A stretch of DNA of 38,845 bases from Acetobacter musti (GCF_011516835.1 NZ_WOTB01000032.1:1-38845); one strand, 5' to 3'; positions 24,031 through 33,528 are shown, counted from the first letter of the stretch. Notes: generated by a model not told the origin, from the letters alone. Numbers and translations: made by a program.

Positions 24031-24626
24031 GCGACACCCTTGTTTCTGAAGTGCGGCCTTTGACGCCCTGGCAGACGGTCGGCCCCTTCTTCCATTACGC
24101 ACTTCCCTGGGAGGGTGGAGAAAACCTTCTGCGCGAAGGCGTGCAGGGAGAGCGGATCATCATCAGGGGCCGGGTTCTGGACGCGATGGATCAGCCCGTC
24201 AGCGACGCCATGGTTGAGATCTGGCAGGCCAGCAGCAGCGGACGTTACGATCATCCGGAAGACAACCGCACAGAAGTGCCCGCCGATCCGGCTTTCATCG
24301 GATTTGGCCGGTGCCCGACAAACGAAGACGGCGTCTTCACATTTCATACCGTCCGTCCCGGACCGGTACCAGGACCGGGGAATACGGAACAGGCGCCGCA
24401 TATCGCGATCGGTCTGTTCGGCCGCGGACTTCTCAGACGTCTCGTGACCCGTCTCTACTTCCCGGAATCCGAAGCCAACGCACACGACCCGATCCTGGAT
24501 CTCGTGGGACCGGAACGCGCGGATACGCTGATTGCGAAACGGGATGAAGAGAACAGCGGCGTACCGACCTACTGGTTTGATATCCATATTCAGGGCGAGA
24601 ATGAAACCGTGTTCTTCGATGTCTGA
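24027..24626 (+). CDS. pcaG: Protocatechuate 3,4-dioxygenase alpha subunit
   Basis: A 199-residue subunit partner of PcaH, with the intradiol dioxygenase fold but without iron ligands. The family blocks TPWQTVGPFFHYALPWEGG, IIIRGRVLDAMDQPVSDAMV, EIWQASSSGRYDHPED and PHIAIGLFGRGLLRRL are present. The start overlaps pcaH (ATGA), and its end overlaps pcaB by eight bases. Normal length. Confidence 0.95.
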   Translation: MSDTLVSEVRPLTPWQTVGPFFHYALPWEGGENLLREGVQGERIIIRGRVLDAMDQPVSDAMVEIWQASSSGRYDHPEDNRTEVPADPAFIGFGRCPTNEDGVFTFHTVRPGPVPGPGNTEQAPHIAIGLFGRGLLRRLVTRLYFPESEANAHDPILDLVGPERADTLIAKRDEENSGVPTYWFDIHIQGENETVFFDV

Positions 24627-26016
24627 CGCCCGCTTCGAGACCGCCGGAACCGGGAGTGACATTCTGCTGGACGGCATGTTCACGACGCAGGCCGTTTCCG
24701 CCGCACTTGATGATCAGGCGCGACTGCGGACCATGATGGCGTTCGAAGTCGCCCTGGCTGAAGCAGAAGCAGCCCTCGATATCATTCCTGTCCAGGCCGC
24801 CCGGCACATTGCCTTCTGTGCCCGGCCGGAAGGGATAAATGTGCCAGCTCTTGCGGCCGCGGCCGCCCGGGCAGGGAATATTGCCATCCCGTTTGTGGCC
24901 GCTTTTACCGCCATGGTCGCCAGAGAGAACTCTGAAGCCGCGCGCTATGTCCATTGGGGCGCGACAAGTCAGGACGTGATCGACACGGCCACGATCCTGC
25001 AACTGCAGGAGGCTGTCATGGCCATCAGAGCCGACCTGCAGCGCCTCGAACAGACTCTGGCAGGGATCACGAAGGATCACATCGGAACCGTGCTGCCGGG
25101 CAGAACCTGGCTCCAGCACGCGGTGCCCACTACATTCGGCCTGAAGGCCGCGGGCTGGCTCACCGCTGTCACGCGGGCGCGCTGGCACCTGGAAGCAGCC
25201 GTGGCGCAGGCCTCCTGCGTGCAGTTCGGTGGCGCTGCCGGCACGCTCGCATCCCTTGACGGGCGGGGCATCGAGGTCGCTGCTGAACTGGCCCGGCGTC
25301 TGAAGCTGGGTGTGCCGCCGTTGCCATGGCATACGCTGCGCAGTGATCTGGCCGCGTGCGGCAGTGCCCTCGGCATACTCTGCGGCGCACTTGGCAAGCT
25401 GGCCCGTGATCTCTCCCTGATGATGCAGACGGAAATCGCTGAAACACTGCCTCCCGGGGGCAAGGGGCAGGGCGGCTCGTCAACCATGCCCCACAAGCGC
25501 AATCCTGTTGGCTGCGCGATAGCACTCTCGGTGGCGACGCAGGCTCCCGGTCTGGTAGCCACGCTGCTCTCCGCCATGGTGCAGGAACATGAGCGCGGCC
25601 TCGGTGGCTGGCACGCGGAATGGCAGACCCTGCCGGCGCTGCTGCGTCTGACCAGCGCCTCTGCGGCACAGATGGCGGACACGGTCGAAGCAATGGAGAT
25701 ATGTCCCGATGCCATGCGGAATGATCTGGGAAAGACCCGCGGACTGATGATGGCGGAAGCCGTCAGTATGGAGCTTGCGAACCGACTGGGACGGGAAGCT
25801 GCTCATCACCTGCTCCAGCAACTGACCCGAACCGCCGTAAAGCGTAACGTGACGCTCGATACGGTGCTTCGGGAAGATGACCGGGTCACGGCCATCCTGT
25901 CGCCGGACGACATCAGTCGTCTCATGAATCCGGCGGGTTATCTCGGAAACGCCCGTGCCTTCTGCATCCGTGCCCTGGAAGCATGGCGTAATGGAGGAAA
26001 TGAGGAATGTTCATAA
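24619..26016 (+). CDS. pcaB: 3-carboxy-cis,cis-muconate cycloisomerase
   Basis: A 465-residue member of the fumarase/aspartase superfamily that lactonises 3-carboxymuconate to 4-carboxymuconolactone. It shows the superfamily signature GGSSTMPHKRNPV, the YVHWGATSQDVIDTA block and RTWLQHAVPTTFG. ATG 24619 (MSDARFETAG) overlaps the pcaG stop region. Its C-terminal extension beyond the lyase core is typical for PcaB. It overlaps the next gene by ten bases. Confidence 0.94.
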   Translation: MSDARFETAGTGSDILLDGMFTTQAVSAALDDQARLRTMMAFEVALAEAEAALDIIPVQAARHIAFCARPEGINVPALAAAAARAGNIAIPFVAAFTAMVARENSEAARYVHWGATSQDVIDTATILQLQEAVMAIRADLQRLEQTLAGITKDHIGTVLPGRTWLQHAVPTTFGLKAAGWLTAVTRARWHLEAAVAQASCVQFGGAAGTLASLDGRGIEVAAELARRLKLGVPPLPWHTLRSDLAACGSALGILCGALGKLARDLSLMMQTEIAETLPPGGKGQGGSSTMPHKRNPVGCAIALSVATQAPGLVATLLSAMVQEHERGLGGWHAEWQTLPALLRLTSASAAQMADTVEAMEICPDAMRNDLGKTRGLMMAEAVSMELANRLGREAAHHLLQQLTRTAVKRNVTLDTVLREDDRVTAILSPDDISRLMNPAGYLGNARAFCIRALEAWRNGGNEECS

Positions 26017-27176
26017 AGCTTCCTGATCTGAACGTAAATGTCCGGATCGATGGTCCCCCCGGTGCGCCAGTGCTGCTGCTCCTTCATTCATTGGGCACAT
26101 CCTCGGATATCTGGGACGGCCTGATCGGCGGCCTTTCCCGCCGCTATCGTGTGATCCGTCCGGATATGCGCGGGCATGGTCTGACCAGTGTGTCACCAGG
26201 GCCGTATACGATTGAGGGTCTGGCGGGAGACGCATTTGCTCTCATGGATGCCCTCTCGATCGAACATGCACATGTCGCCGGCGTTTCCATCGGCGGGCTG
26301 ATCGCTCAGAGCATGGCGCTGAGTGATCCGGAACGCGTCTTATCTCTGACACTGATCGATACAGCCGCGGTTTTTCCCACCAGTTCATCCTGGAATGAAA
26401 GAGCGGCAACAGTCCGGTCCGGCGGTCTTCATGACATGGGCGACGCTGTCATGAGCCGGTGGGTCACGCCAGCCTGCATGGACACGCCGGCCGCACTCGG
26501 TCTGCGACAGATCTTTCTGCGCACCGACCCGGAGGGATATGCAGCAGCCTGTGAAGCGCTGGCCCAGTGTGATCTCTCCAAAGACATCGGAAATATCAGG
26601 CAACCAACTTTGGTGCTGGTAGGCGAGGATGATCCTTCTACACCTGTTTCCGTCGCCCGGGATCTCGCCGGAACCATCCCGTCAGCCCGGATGACGGTTA
26701 TACCACAGGCATCCCATATCCCGACAGTCGAACAGCCGGAAGCGATCGCCGAAGCCCTTCTGACATTCCTCGCCGGAGAGCCAGAGGACAGTCATCCCCC
26801 AGATCTTTACAGCCGGGGAATGGACGTACGCCGCGCTGTCCTGGGAGCGGAACATGTCGCGCGCTCAACAGAACGCATGACGGATTTCGACCAGTATTTC
26901 CAGACCTTCATCACACGTACCGCCTGGGGGCAGGTGTGGTCGCGCCCAAACTTCGACCGAAGAACACGTTCAGTCATAACCCTGGCTCTGCTCGCAGCAC
27001 TGGGCTGTGAGGAAGAATTCGCCCTGCATGTCCGGGCGTCCCGCAATACGGGATGTTCTTCGGAGGATATCGCCGAACTGCTGCTTCATGTCGCCGTCTA
27101 TGCCGGGATACCGCGAGCAAACAGCGCCATACGGTGCGCGAAAGAAATTCTTGCTGAGAATCACAGCAAAAAATGA
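26007..27176 (+). CDS. pcaL: Fused enol-lactone hydrolase and carboxymuconolactone decarboxylase
   Basis: This 389-residue protein combines two consecutive steps. Residues 1-258 are the PcaD alpha/beta hydrolase with Ser94 (GVSIGG), Asp208/209 (GEDDPSTP) and His237 (ASHIPTVEQ). Residues 267-385 are the PcaC decarboxylase (RRAVLGAEHVARS, FQTFITRTAWGQVWSRP, HVRASRNTGCSSEDI). Domain order is PcaD then PcaC, as in PcaL of actinobacteria and some acetic acid bacteria. It converts 4-carboxymuconolactone, via enol-lactone, to beta-ketoadipate. Confidence 0.94.
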   Translation: MFIKLPDLNVNVRIDGPPGAPVLLLLHSLGTSSDIWDGLIGGLSRRYRVIRPDMRGHGLTSVSPGPYTIEGLAGDAFALMDALSIEHAHVAGVSIGGLIAQSMALSDPERVLSLTLIDTAAVFPTSSSWNERAATVRSGGLHDMGDAVMSRWVTPACMDTPAALGLRQIFLRTDPEGYAAACEALAQCDLSKDIGNIRQPTLVLVGEDDPSTPVSVARDLAGTIPSARMTVIPQASHIPTVEQPEAIAEALLTFLAGEPEDSHPPDLYSRGMDVRRAVLGAEHVARSTERMTDFDQYFQTFITRTAWGQVWSRPNFDRRTRSVITLALLAALGCEEEFALHVRASRNTGCSSEDIAELLLHVAVYAGIPRANSAIRCAKEILAENHSKK

Positions 27177-27226
27177 TTATGGAAGAAGAAACCTTCTTAT
27201 CTGCCACGCTGATCGAATATGCGGTT

Positions 27227-27247
27227 CCTGTTTCGATAAATAACAGG
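27227..27247. promoter_or_regulatory. Inverted repeat before the shikimate dehydrogenase gene
   Basis: CCTGTT (27227-27232) and AACAGG (27242-27247) are perfectly complementary with a 9-base AT-rich spacer. They lie in the 126-base gap between pcaL and the next gene. This could be an operator or a weak hairpin separating the two units. Confidence 0.25.
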
Positions 27248-27302
27248 GCAAGAGGTGAAACATAAGGAAGTTACAGATGAAAAATACAAATAAGGTATAG
27301 AT

Positions 27303-28130
27303 ATGCTCTGGAAAATTGACGGTAATACAAAAATTTATCCCATTGTTGGCGATCCCATCTCTCAGGTAAAATCGCCACAGGGCATGTCGGAAGGATTTCG
27401 TGAGCGCGGTGTCAATGCGCTTTGCATCCCGGCCCATGTCTGCCCGAACGGTTTTCCACTGTTCGGGCAGATGCTTCTGTCGATGCAGAATATTCCGGGC
27501 TTTATCGCAACCATTCCTCATAAATTCGCCACACATGATCTCTGCCGGGTGCTGAGTCCTCGCGCAGACATACTGGGTGTGGCCAACGTCGCCCGCCGTC
27601 TGCCTGACGGAGGCTGGTATGGCGACATGCTTGACGGAGAAGCCTTTCTCCAGGCGTTGCGAAATGCCGGTGCAAAGCCGGAAGGTGCATCAGCTCTTCT
27701 GACAGGAGCTGGTGGGGCGGGCAGCGCTATTGCTTACGCGCTTCTGAACGCTGGTGTCACGGAACTTGGCATTTATGATCCTGACCGAGAGCGCCTCGAA
27801 AATCTCATTCGGCGCCTGGAACATGGCGGCATGACGGCGCAGGCCCGAGTCCGGGCGGTTTCCTCACCCGATGCACATGGATTTTCCCTGGTGTGCAATG
27901 CAAGTCCCGCCGGAATGAAGCCCGATGACCCGCTTCCCGTACCCAGGGAGAGTCTGCAGGCGGATATGGTTGTCGGTGACGTGATCACCGAGCCGGTCGT
28001 AACGCCGCTGATTGCCGCAGCCCTCGAAAAAGGCTGCCATACGGCAACGGGCATCGACATGTTTCATTTTGTCAGAGATTTTATGCTGGATTTTTTCGTC
28101 GAAAGTCTTCCGGGACAGGAGGCTGCATAA
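27303..28130 (+). CDS. Shikimate/quinate dehydrogenase-like protein
   Basis: A 275-residue member of the AroE superfamily, which interconverts 3-dehydroshikimate/shikimate or the quinate pair with NAD(P). The substrate site shows QVKSP (residues 21-25), the catalytic Lys74 (TIPHK) and Asp111 in GDMLDGEAF. The nucleotide loop is TGAGGAGSAIAYAL. It differs strongly from the second AroE-type protein at 33528-34358: the canonical NTDxxG is replaced by GDMLDG, as in non-biosynthetic AroE-like clades. The position after pcaL suggests a catabolic role. Cofactor and direction are unknown. Confidence 0.85.
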   Translation: MLWKIDGNTKIYPIVGDPISQVKSPQGMSEGFRERGVNALCIPAHVCPNGFPLFGQMLLSMQNIPGFIATIPHKFATHDLCRVLSPRADILGVANVARRLPDGGWYGDMLDGEAFLQALRNAGAKPEGASALLTGAGGAGSAIAYALLNAGVTELGIYDPDRERLENLIRRLEHGGMTAQARVRAVSSPDAHGFSLVCNASPAGMKPDDPLPVPRESLQADMVVGDVITEPVVTPLIAAALEKGCHTATGIDMFHFVRDFMLDFFVESLPGQEAA

Positions 28131-28263
28131 TCCTCCGGTTATCGCGCTCATACAGTAACGGAAGTCAGACTGCCAAATCTGCTGATACGGCTGGCACCAT
28201 GCAGCGAAACCACGACCGGCATGGTCCTCGCCGCATTCAGGCCGGATCTTACGTCAGGATCTG

Positions 28264-29883
28264 TCAGCGCGCTGCCCGATCCATCCATGCGCGCGCCACA
28301 ACCTGCACGGCTTTCGGAGCACCAGCCTCCATCGAGCGGAAATTGTCCACAAAACGTGCCACCAGCCCGCGTGCGGTTCGCGCATAAGCGGCTTTATCTT
28401 CCCAGGCATTTTCCGGATCAGGAAGATCATCCGGAACACCAGGCACACTGACCGGAATCATGAGACCAAAATGAGGTTCGACACGGAATGAGGCGTGGTC
28501 CAGATCGCCATTGAGCACAGCGTCCACCAGCGCCCGTGTATGCGCCAGCCTGATCCGTGTTCCGGTCCCGTAAATGCCTCCGGTCCAGCCTGTATTCAAA
28601 AGCCAGCAGGTCACGTTCTGCTCCGACAGGAATGTCTCAAGCTGCCGGGCGTAGGTCTGGGGCGTCCGCGGAAGAAAGGGGGCGCCGAAACAGGCGCTGA
28701 ATGTCGCCTGTGGTTCCTTGCCCAGGCCTTTTTCTGTTCCGGAAATCCGGGCGGTGTAACCCGACATGAACTGATAAGCCGCTTCCGCCGGATTCAGCCG
28801 TGAAATGGGCGGAAGCACGCCGAAAGCATCTGCCGTCAGCATAATGACGTGACGTGGTTTTCCGGCTCTGCCGCTGAGACGGGCATTGGGTACATAGTCA
28901 ATCGGATAGCATGACCGTGTATTTTCCGTGAGAGACCCGTCATCAAACCGAGGTACGCGGTCATCATCCAGGATGACATTTTCAAGGACAGCTCCAAAAC
29001 GGTTGGAAGCCGCCCATATTTCCGGTTCGGCTTCCCTGCTCAGATTGATGACTTTTGCGTAACAGCCACCTTCGAAATTGAAGACACCGTCCTGTCCCCA
29101 GCCGTGCTCATCATCACCGATAAGCTGTCTGCGAGAATTGGCCGAAAGTGTTGTCTTGCCAGTACCCGACAGACCAAAAAATAACGCGACATCCTCATTC
29201 TCACCCACATTGGCAGAACAGTGCATCGGGAGAACGTTCTGAGAAGGCAGCAGCCAGTTCATGACCGTGAAGATGGCTTTCTTGATTTCTCCGGCATATT
29301 CGGTGCCGGCGATGACGATCAGCCTTTGCCCGAAGGACAGAAGAACTCCGGTTTCAGACCGCGTTCCATGTACGGCCGGTTGCATCCGGAATTCCGGAGC
29401 GTGCAGAATAACATAATCCGGCTCGAACCGCTCAAGTTCGTCTTTGCCGGGGCGGATAAACATATTGCGGGCAAAAAGGGCGTTCCAGGCATGAGTGGTC
29501 ACAACCCGTACGCGGATACGATGAGCAGGATCAGCACCGGCATAGAGATCCTGAACAAAAAGATCCTGTTTCGCGAGCCACGCCCTGACATCCTGACCTG
29601 CCTGTCTGAATTTTTCCGGCTCAAGAGAAGCGTTGGTGTCTCCCCACCAGACATCCGCTTCACTATCTGGTTCCCTTACAATGAATTTATCCCGTACGGA
29701 CCTGCCTGTATGTTCGCCTGTAAGAGCGACAACAGCGCCACTGTCGGAAAGTTTTGCTTCATTACGCCGAATTGCATGCTCCACAAGCGCAGCACAGCTC
29801 AGATTTGCCCACACGGAGCTCTCTGCTTCGATACCTGTTCCACTGAGTTCTCTGAAAAACTGTTCTGACCCTGCTTTCTTCAT
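28264..29883 (-). CDS. pckA: ATP-dependent phosphoenolpyruvate carboxykinase
   Basis: A 539-residue enzyme that turns oxaloacetate plus ATP into phosphoenolpyruvate. The P-loop GLSGTGKTTLSA, ALTGEHTGRSVRDKF, the IGDDEHGWG block and NTGWTGGIYGTGTRI are all present. ATG 29883 follows GGGGAAG; the frame is open further upstream but without family similarity. It is the last minus-strand gene of the quinate operon, about 140 bases after quiC. Succinyl-CoA and acetyl-CoA from protocatechuate need this step for gluconeogenesis, which explains its location. Confidence 0.95.
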   Translation of the reverse strand: MKKAGSEQFFRELSGTGIEAESSVWANLSCAALVEHAIRRNEAKLSDSGAVVALTGEHTGRSVRDKFIVREPDSEADVWWGDTNASLEPEKFRQAGQDVRAWLAKQDLFVQDLYAGADPAHRIRVRVVTTHAWNALFARNMFIRPGKDELERFEPDYVILHAPEFRMQPAVHGTRSETGVLLSFGQRLIVIAGTEYAGEIKKAIFTVMNWLLPSQNVLPMHCSANVGENEDVALFFGLSGTGKTTLSANSRRQLIGDDEHGWGQDGVFNFEGGCYAKVINLSREAEPEIWAASNRFGAVLENVILDDDRVPRFDDGSLTENTRSCYPIDYVPNARLSGRAGKPRHVIMLTADAFGVLPPISRLNPAEAAYQFMSGYTARISGTEKGLGKEPQATFSACFGAPFLPRTPQTYARQLETFLSEQNVTCWLLNTGWTGGIYGTGTRIRLAHTRALVDAVLNGDLDHASFRVEPHFGLMIPVSVPGVPDDLPDPENAWEDKAAYARTARGLVARFVDNFRSMEAGAPKAVQVVARAWMDRAAR

Positions 29884-29945
29884 ACCGGCTTCCCCGATTT
29901 GTGTTTTTATTTTATTTTCGGGCAATATAACATTACCAGCGATAA

Positions 29946-29971
29946 TCAGGAAAAAGATTTTTGTTTCCTGA
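29946..29971. promoter_or_regulatory. Hairpin-forming repeat between quiC and pckA
   Basis: TCAGGAAA (29946-29953) and TTTCCTGA (29964-29971) form perfect 8-base arms around a 10-base AT-rich loop. It lies 63-88 bases upstream of the pckA start and about 55 bases after the quiC stop, so it may be a terminator of the upstream genes or an operator of pckA. Confidence 0.35.
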
Positions 29972-30024
29972 CATAAGCGCAGTCTGATAACGAATTGCAC
30001 GCAATTTTTCTGTCAGATCTTCTT

Positions 30025-31914
30025 TTATGTAAGCAGCGCGGAAGCCTCTTCTGTCTCGCCGGCGAGACGTTGCGCTGTCAGCCTGACCTGCGTATTGGCA
30101 GCTCCATAACCGGCGTAACCTCCGGTGCGCTGCACTATTTCAAAGAAAAACATCTTGTCGATAGCCCTTGAAAATATCTGATAAAATTCTCCACCTGTCT
30201 CGTCACAGTCATAAAGAATATTTCTCTCCGAAAGAGAAGTTATCAGCGCATCACTCAGATCAAAGCGGGCCTGCAGATCGTCATAATAGTTTTTCCCTAT
30301 CCGAAGAACCGGAAAACCTCTTTCTTTGAGATCATCTGCAAAAGAGAAAATATCATCTGTTTCCAGCGCAAGGTGCTGGTATCCCGACCCCATGAATTTT
30401 TTCTCGAAACGCGATGCAAGTGTGCGCCCGCCCAGCGCACCGTTCAGTGTCAGACGTAAAGATGCCCTTCTGTTTTCCAGAGCCTGACTCTGTACGACAC
30501 CTCCCGGATCAATAAGATCGACTTCCTCGCATGGCCGAAGGTCGAACAAACTCGTCCAGTAAAGCACCCAGGACAAAAATTCATCATACCGCACAACAGA
30601 GGCTAAATGATCAAAAGATATGATTTTTTTTCGACCATCTCCTTTTACCGGATCATTTATTTCGAACTCCTTTTCCAGAAGTTCTCTCATTATGCCGTCA
30701 TCAAGGAGATAAATCAGACTACCTCCGATCCCCCGTATCGCCGGAACAGAATACTGTGCCAGACTGCCGGAGCTTTCGTCAGCCGGCTTCATACCAAGAC
30801 TGACAGCGCGGTCAGCTGCTGCTTTACGATCAGCAACCTGTACGCCTATGGCGCACAGGGAGTTACCATGTACCAGACCGTAACTGCCGGCAAAAGATTC
30901 TGTCTCATGATTCAGAATGATCGGAAGACCCTCTGAGCTTTGCCAGAGATCTATGTCTCTTTTTTTGTGTGAACCAGTTTTACGAAAACCGATTGCCTCA
31001 ATCATTTCAGAGAAATCATTTCTTCTGAAACTCGTTGTTGAAAATTCAACAAACCGAAGGGCAGCTTCAGAACGCGGAGGTAATATCCCTTCGCCTGTAA
31101 GAAGACGACGAGCATCATCTCGCACAGCTACCAGTGACCGATGACCATCAGTCGCGATCGTCCCTGAGAGACCGGCACGAAAACGATCGTTAAAAATCTC
31201 CAGAGACAGAGGGCCGTCATAGCCGATCTGCATCAGTGCAGCGACCCACTCCGTGACCGGAAGACCGCCCTGCAACGGCATGCAGCGAAAATGCCGGCTC
31301 CACTGCAGCAGATCCATGTTCATGAGTGGTGCATCGGCCATCTGAACGAGGAATATCTTTTCAGGATCAAGGTCATTCAGAGATGACGGTGGAATTTTTC
31401 GGGCCAGAGAATGGAAACTGTCCAGAATAATTCCTACGGAAGGCAGATCGACGTCAGCGACAATTGCGGCGACCTGCCGGTGATCGTTGATATGGCGCCC
31501 CCACGCAAGGGCCTCGTATCCTATCCGCAGGCCACGCCGGGCAGCACGCTCTCCAAGCTCCCTGAAATCATCAACGATCCTGCCATGGTCACCATCCGCT
31601 TCTTTCAGAGTTGTCGAGCAGACCAGGAGCAGATCTGTTCCCATTTCCTGCATCAGGTCGAATTTATGTTCCGCACGACTGAACGCCCTGCGCCGCGCAT
31701 CACCTGTCAGTCCTTCAAAATTCCGAAACGGCTGGTAAAGAATGTTTCGCAATCCAAGATCATTCATCAGCATACGCACATCGGCAGCGGAGAGCTCAGA
31801 AGAGACGAAATCGTTTTCGAAGATCTCAGCTGCTGTAAAACCAGCTTCAGCGATTGCTTCAAGCTTTTCCCGAAGCGTACCTCCCAAAGAAACAGTCGCA
31901 ATCGCATCCAGCAT
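30025..31914 (-). CDS. quiC: 3-dehydroshikimate dehydratase fused to an HPPD-like domain
   Basis: This 629-residue two-domain protein resembles the QuiC1-type enzymes of pseudomonads. Residues 1-270 form a xylose-isomerase-like TIM barrel with likely metal ligands in YEALAWGRH, DSFHSLA, QMADAP and SLEIFND, expected to convert 3-dehydroshikimate to protocatechuate. Residues about 285-620 resemble 4-hydroxyphenylpyruvate dioxygenase. Blocks SFDHLASVV, GYQHLALETDD and FFEIVQRTG keep His, His and Glu at the usual iron positions. It lies between aroD and pckA, so PcaHG can take its product. The activity of the C-terminal domain is not established from sequence. Confidence 0.9.
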   Translation of the reverse strand: MLDAIATVSLGGTLREKLEAIAEAGFTAAEIFENDFVSSELSAADVRMLMNDLGLRNILYQPFRNFEGLTGDARRRAFSRAEHKFDLMQEMGTDLLLVCSTTLKEADGDHGRIVDDFRELGERAARRGLRIGYEALAWGRHINDHRQVAAIVADVDLPSVGIILDSFHSLARKIPPSSLNDLDPEKIFLVQMADAPLMNMDLLQWSRHFRCMPLQGGLPVTEWVAALMQIGYDGPLSLEIFNDRFRAGLSGTIATDGHRSLVAVRDDARRLLTGEGILPPRSEAALRFVEFSTTSFRRNDFSEMIEAIGFRKTGSHKKRDIDLWQSSEGLPIILNHETESFAGSYGLVHGNSLCAIGVQVADRKAAADRAVSLGMKPADESSGSLAQYSVPAIRGIGGSLIYLLDDGIMRELLEKEFEINDPVKGDGRKKIISFDHLASVVRYDEFLSWVLYWTSLFDLRPCEEVDLIDPGGVVQSQALENRRASLRLTLNGALGGRTLASRFEKKFMGSGYQHLALETDDIFSFADDLKERGFPVLRIGKNYYDDLQARFDLSDALITSLSERNILYDCDETGGEFYQIFSRAIDKMFFFEIVQRTGGYAGYGAANTQVRLTAQRLAGETEEASALLT

Positions 31915-31951
31915 TCTATACTCCTGCCACCCGGGGTTGTTGAATATCCGA

Positions 31952-32707
31952 TCAGGCTGACCCCGATGCCTCTGATATTATTGTCAGAACATCCCGCATG
32001 GGGCCAAGTTGCATCTGCCCTGGCGCAGATCCATGTCCGGCCGCAGCGAAGGTGGCAATGGAGCCAAACACACCACCGATCAGACGCGACACGGCTCCGA
32101 GCCTGCCCATCGACATGGTAATCAGAGGTGTATCCGGATAAAGTTCTTTCATGGCAGCAGTTGCCGACAGGAGGCGCAGAACATCATCCGGTCTGAGCGG
32201 CATAACAGCCATTTTAACGATATCAGGACTCGTCTGTTTCATGACAACGAGTTTTTCAAGAAGACGATCTTCAGAGTCGGTTTTTTGAAAGTCGTGTGTA
32301 GATAGTATAGTTTTCATACCATACACCCGGGCAGATCCGAGGATGTTATCCACAACACTTCTGCCCCGATTGTATTCGACATCGATATAAGAAGCGCAGC
32401 CAGCTTTCGCGATATCGCATTTCAGGGCAACATATTCAGCATCCGTAATGGATGCTTCACCACCTTCTGCATGTGTCCGAAATGTAGCAATGAGCGGCTT
32501 TTCACCCAGAATATCTTTTGCTGTCCTGCAAAGCTGGACAAGCCCGTCCACAGTCATATCCGGCCACATATAATCGAGGCGCAGTTCAATGATGTCCGTC
32601 CTGTGGTCTTTCGAAAGCCGCCGGATAAAATGAACAGCCTCTTCAGGCGTCCTGCAGGTGACCGGACAAATCACAGCCGGTATTTCACCCTGCATACTGG
32701 TCAGCAT
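31952..32707 (-). CDS. aroD: Type I 3-dehydroquinate dehydratase
   Basis: A 251-residue class I dehydroquinase that forms a Schiff base with 3-dehydroquinate and yields 3-dehydroshikimate. Visible motifs are ELRLDY, FRTHAEGG, His138 in STHDF, Lys165 in VKMAVMP, ITMSMGRLGAVSRL and the late PGQM. Its start overlaps the end of the TIM-barrel gene by seven bases. A type I enzyme inside a quinate cluster is most likely catabolic, with the biosynthetic enzyme elsewhere. Confidence 0.93.
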   Translation of the reverse strand: MLTSMQGEIPAVICPVTCRTPEEAVHFIRRLSKDHRTDIIELRLDYMWPDMTVDGLVQLCRTAKDILGEKPLIATFRTHAEGGEASITDAEYVALKCDIAKAGCASYIDVEYNRGRSVVDNILGSARVYGMKTILSTHDFQKTDSEDRLLEKLVVMKQTSPDIVKMAVMPLRPDDVLRLLSATAAMKELYPDTPLITMSMGRLGAVSRLIGGVFGSIATFAAAGHGSAPGQMQLGPMRDVLTIISEASGSA

Positions 32708-33528
32708 GATGAAAACTCCATCACTTCAAAACATCGTGTCGCTGCCCGGGAGACGTGAAGGGCGCCAGCCTCAGCACCTCTTTCTGCAGTCATCCGTTCA
32801 AGAGGCACTTCAAGACTGACGGGAATTTCAGCTGGCATTGCCGTAATCAGGGAATGTAGCGGAAGGGCACCTTCTCCCGGTGCCAGGCGCTCAGCACGGG
32901 CCTCCCGGAGACGTCCTTCCAGATCGTCTGCGCCATGCGCCGGTCCATCACACAGATGAAGAAAAGGCAGCACGGCAGAGTTCAGACCCTGAAGATCCGA
33001 AAAGCTGCTGCCTGAGCGGAAGAAATGCAGGGCGTCCACCAGGATACCACCATTTTCCGGTGATCCGGCCTGCTTACGCAATGCCAAAGCCTCTGCAAGA
33101 TTCGGCACGACGGTCCAGGGAAAGAATTCAAGGACCACACCGAGCCCATAACTGGCAGACAAGGCACAGATTTCGGCAAATCTGTCGGCCATCCTGGACA
33201 GATCAGGATCGTAGGGCGCCACGATCAGGCGCGATGCTCCGAGTTCCGCACCAGTGGCACAGAACCGGTCAAGCGACTGCACATTCAGATCGGGTTCCAG
33301 TTTCACGAATTCAATGTCATGAACCCGGATACCTGTTTCGGACATTGCTGCACGTGTTTCACGTAACATGACAGCATCGTCCATCAGAGGATAACCCGGA
33401 CTTTGCGGCGTCACGCGGATCAGACGAAGTCCCACACTCTGATAGCCGGTACGGGAGGCAACACGGATCATTTCCGGTGGAGGGAGAGAGATAACCGTCA
33501 GATGCGCCAGGGAGAGTTCCCGTTTCAT
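32701..33528 (-). CDS. Sugar phosphate isomerase/epimerase-like TIM barrel protein (paralog)
   Basis: A 275-residue TIM barrel of the xylose-isomerase-like superfamily, paralogous to the protein at 15819-16637. Candidate metal ligands are Glu134 (VLEFFPW), Asp165 and His168 (LVDALH), Asp194 (HLCDGP) and Glu240 (SLEVP). It sits between aroE and aroD with overlaps on both sides, so it must work on a quinate/shikimate pathway compound. QuiC already supplies the expected dehydratase in the same operon, so its specific step is unexplained. An epimerase, an isomerase or a second dehydratase are the main options. Confidence 0.82.
   Translation of the reverse strand: MKRELSLAHLTVISLPPPEMIRVASRTGYQSVGLRLIRVTPQSPGYPLMDDAVMLRETRAAMSETGIRVHDIEFVKLEPDLNVQSLDRFCATGAELGASRLIVAPYDPDLSRMADRFAEICALSASYGLGVVLEFFPWTVVPNLAEALALRKQAGSPENGGILVDALHFFRSGSSFSDLQGLNSAVLPFLHLCDGPAHGADDLEGRLREARAERLAPGEGALPLHSLITAMPAEIPVSLEVPLERMTAERGAEAGALHVSRAATRCFEVMEFSSC

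Noticed and set aside
24433..25332. A 299-codon minus-strand frame
   Set aside because: It is antisense to pcaG and pcaB, whose motifs are clear, and its composition is rich in Arg, Gly and His without domains.
30607..32305. Several plus-strand frames of 70-236 codons
   Set aside because: They are antisense to quiC and aroD and encode no recognisable protein.
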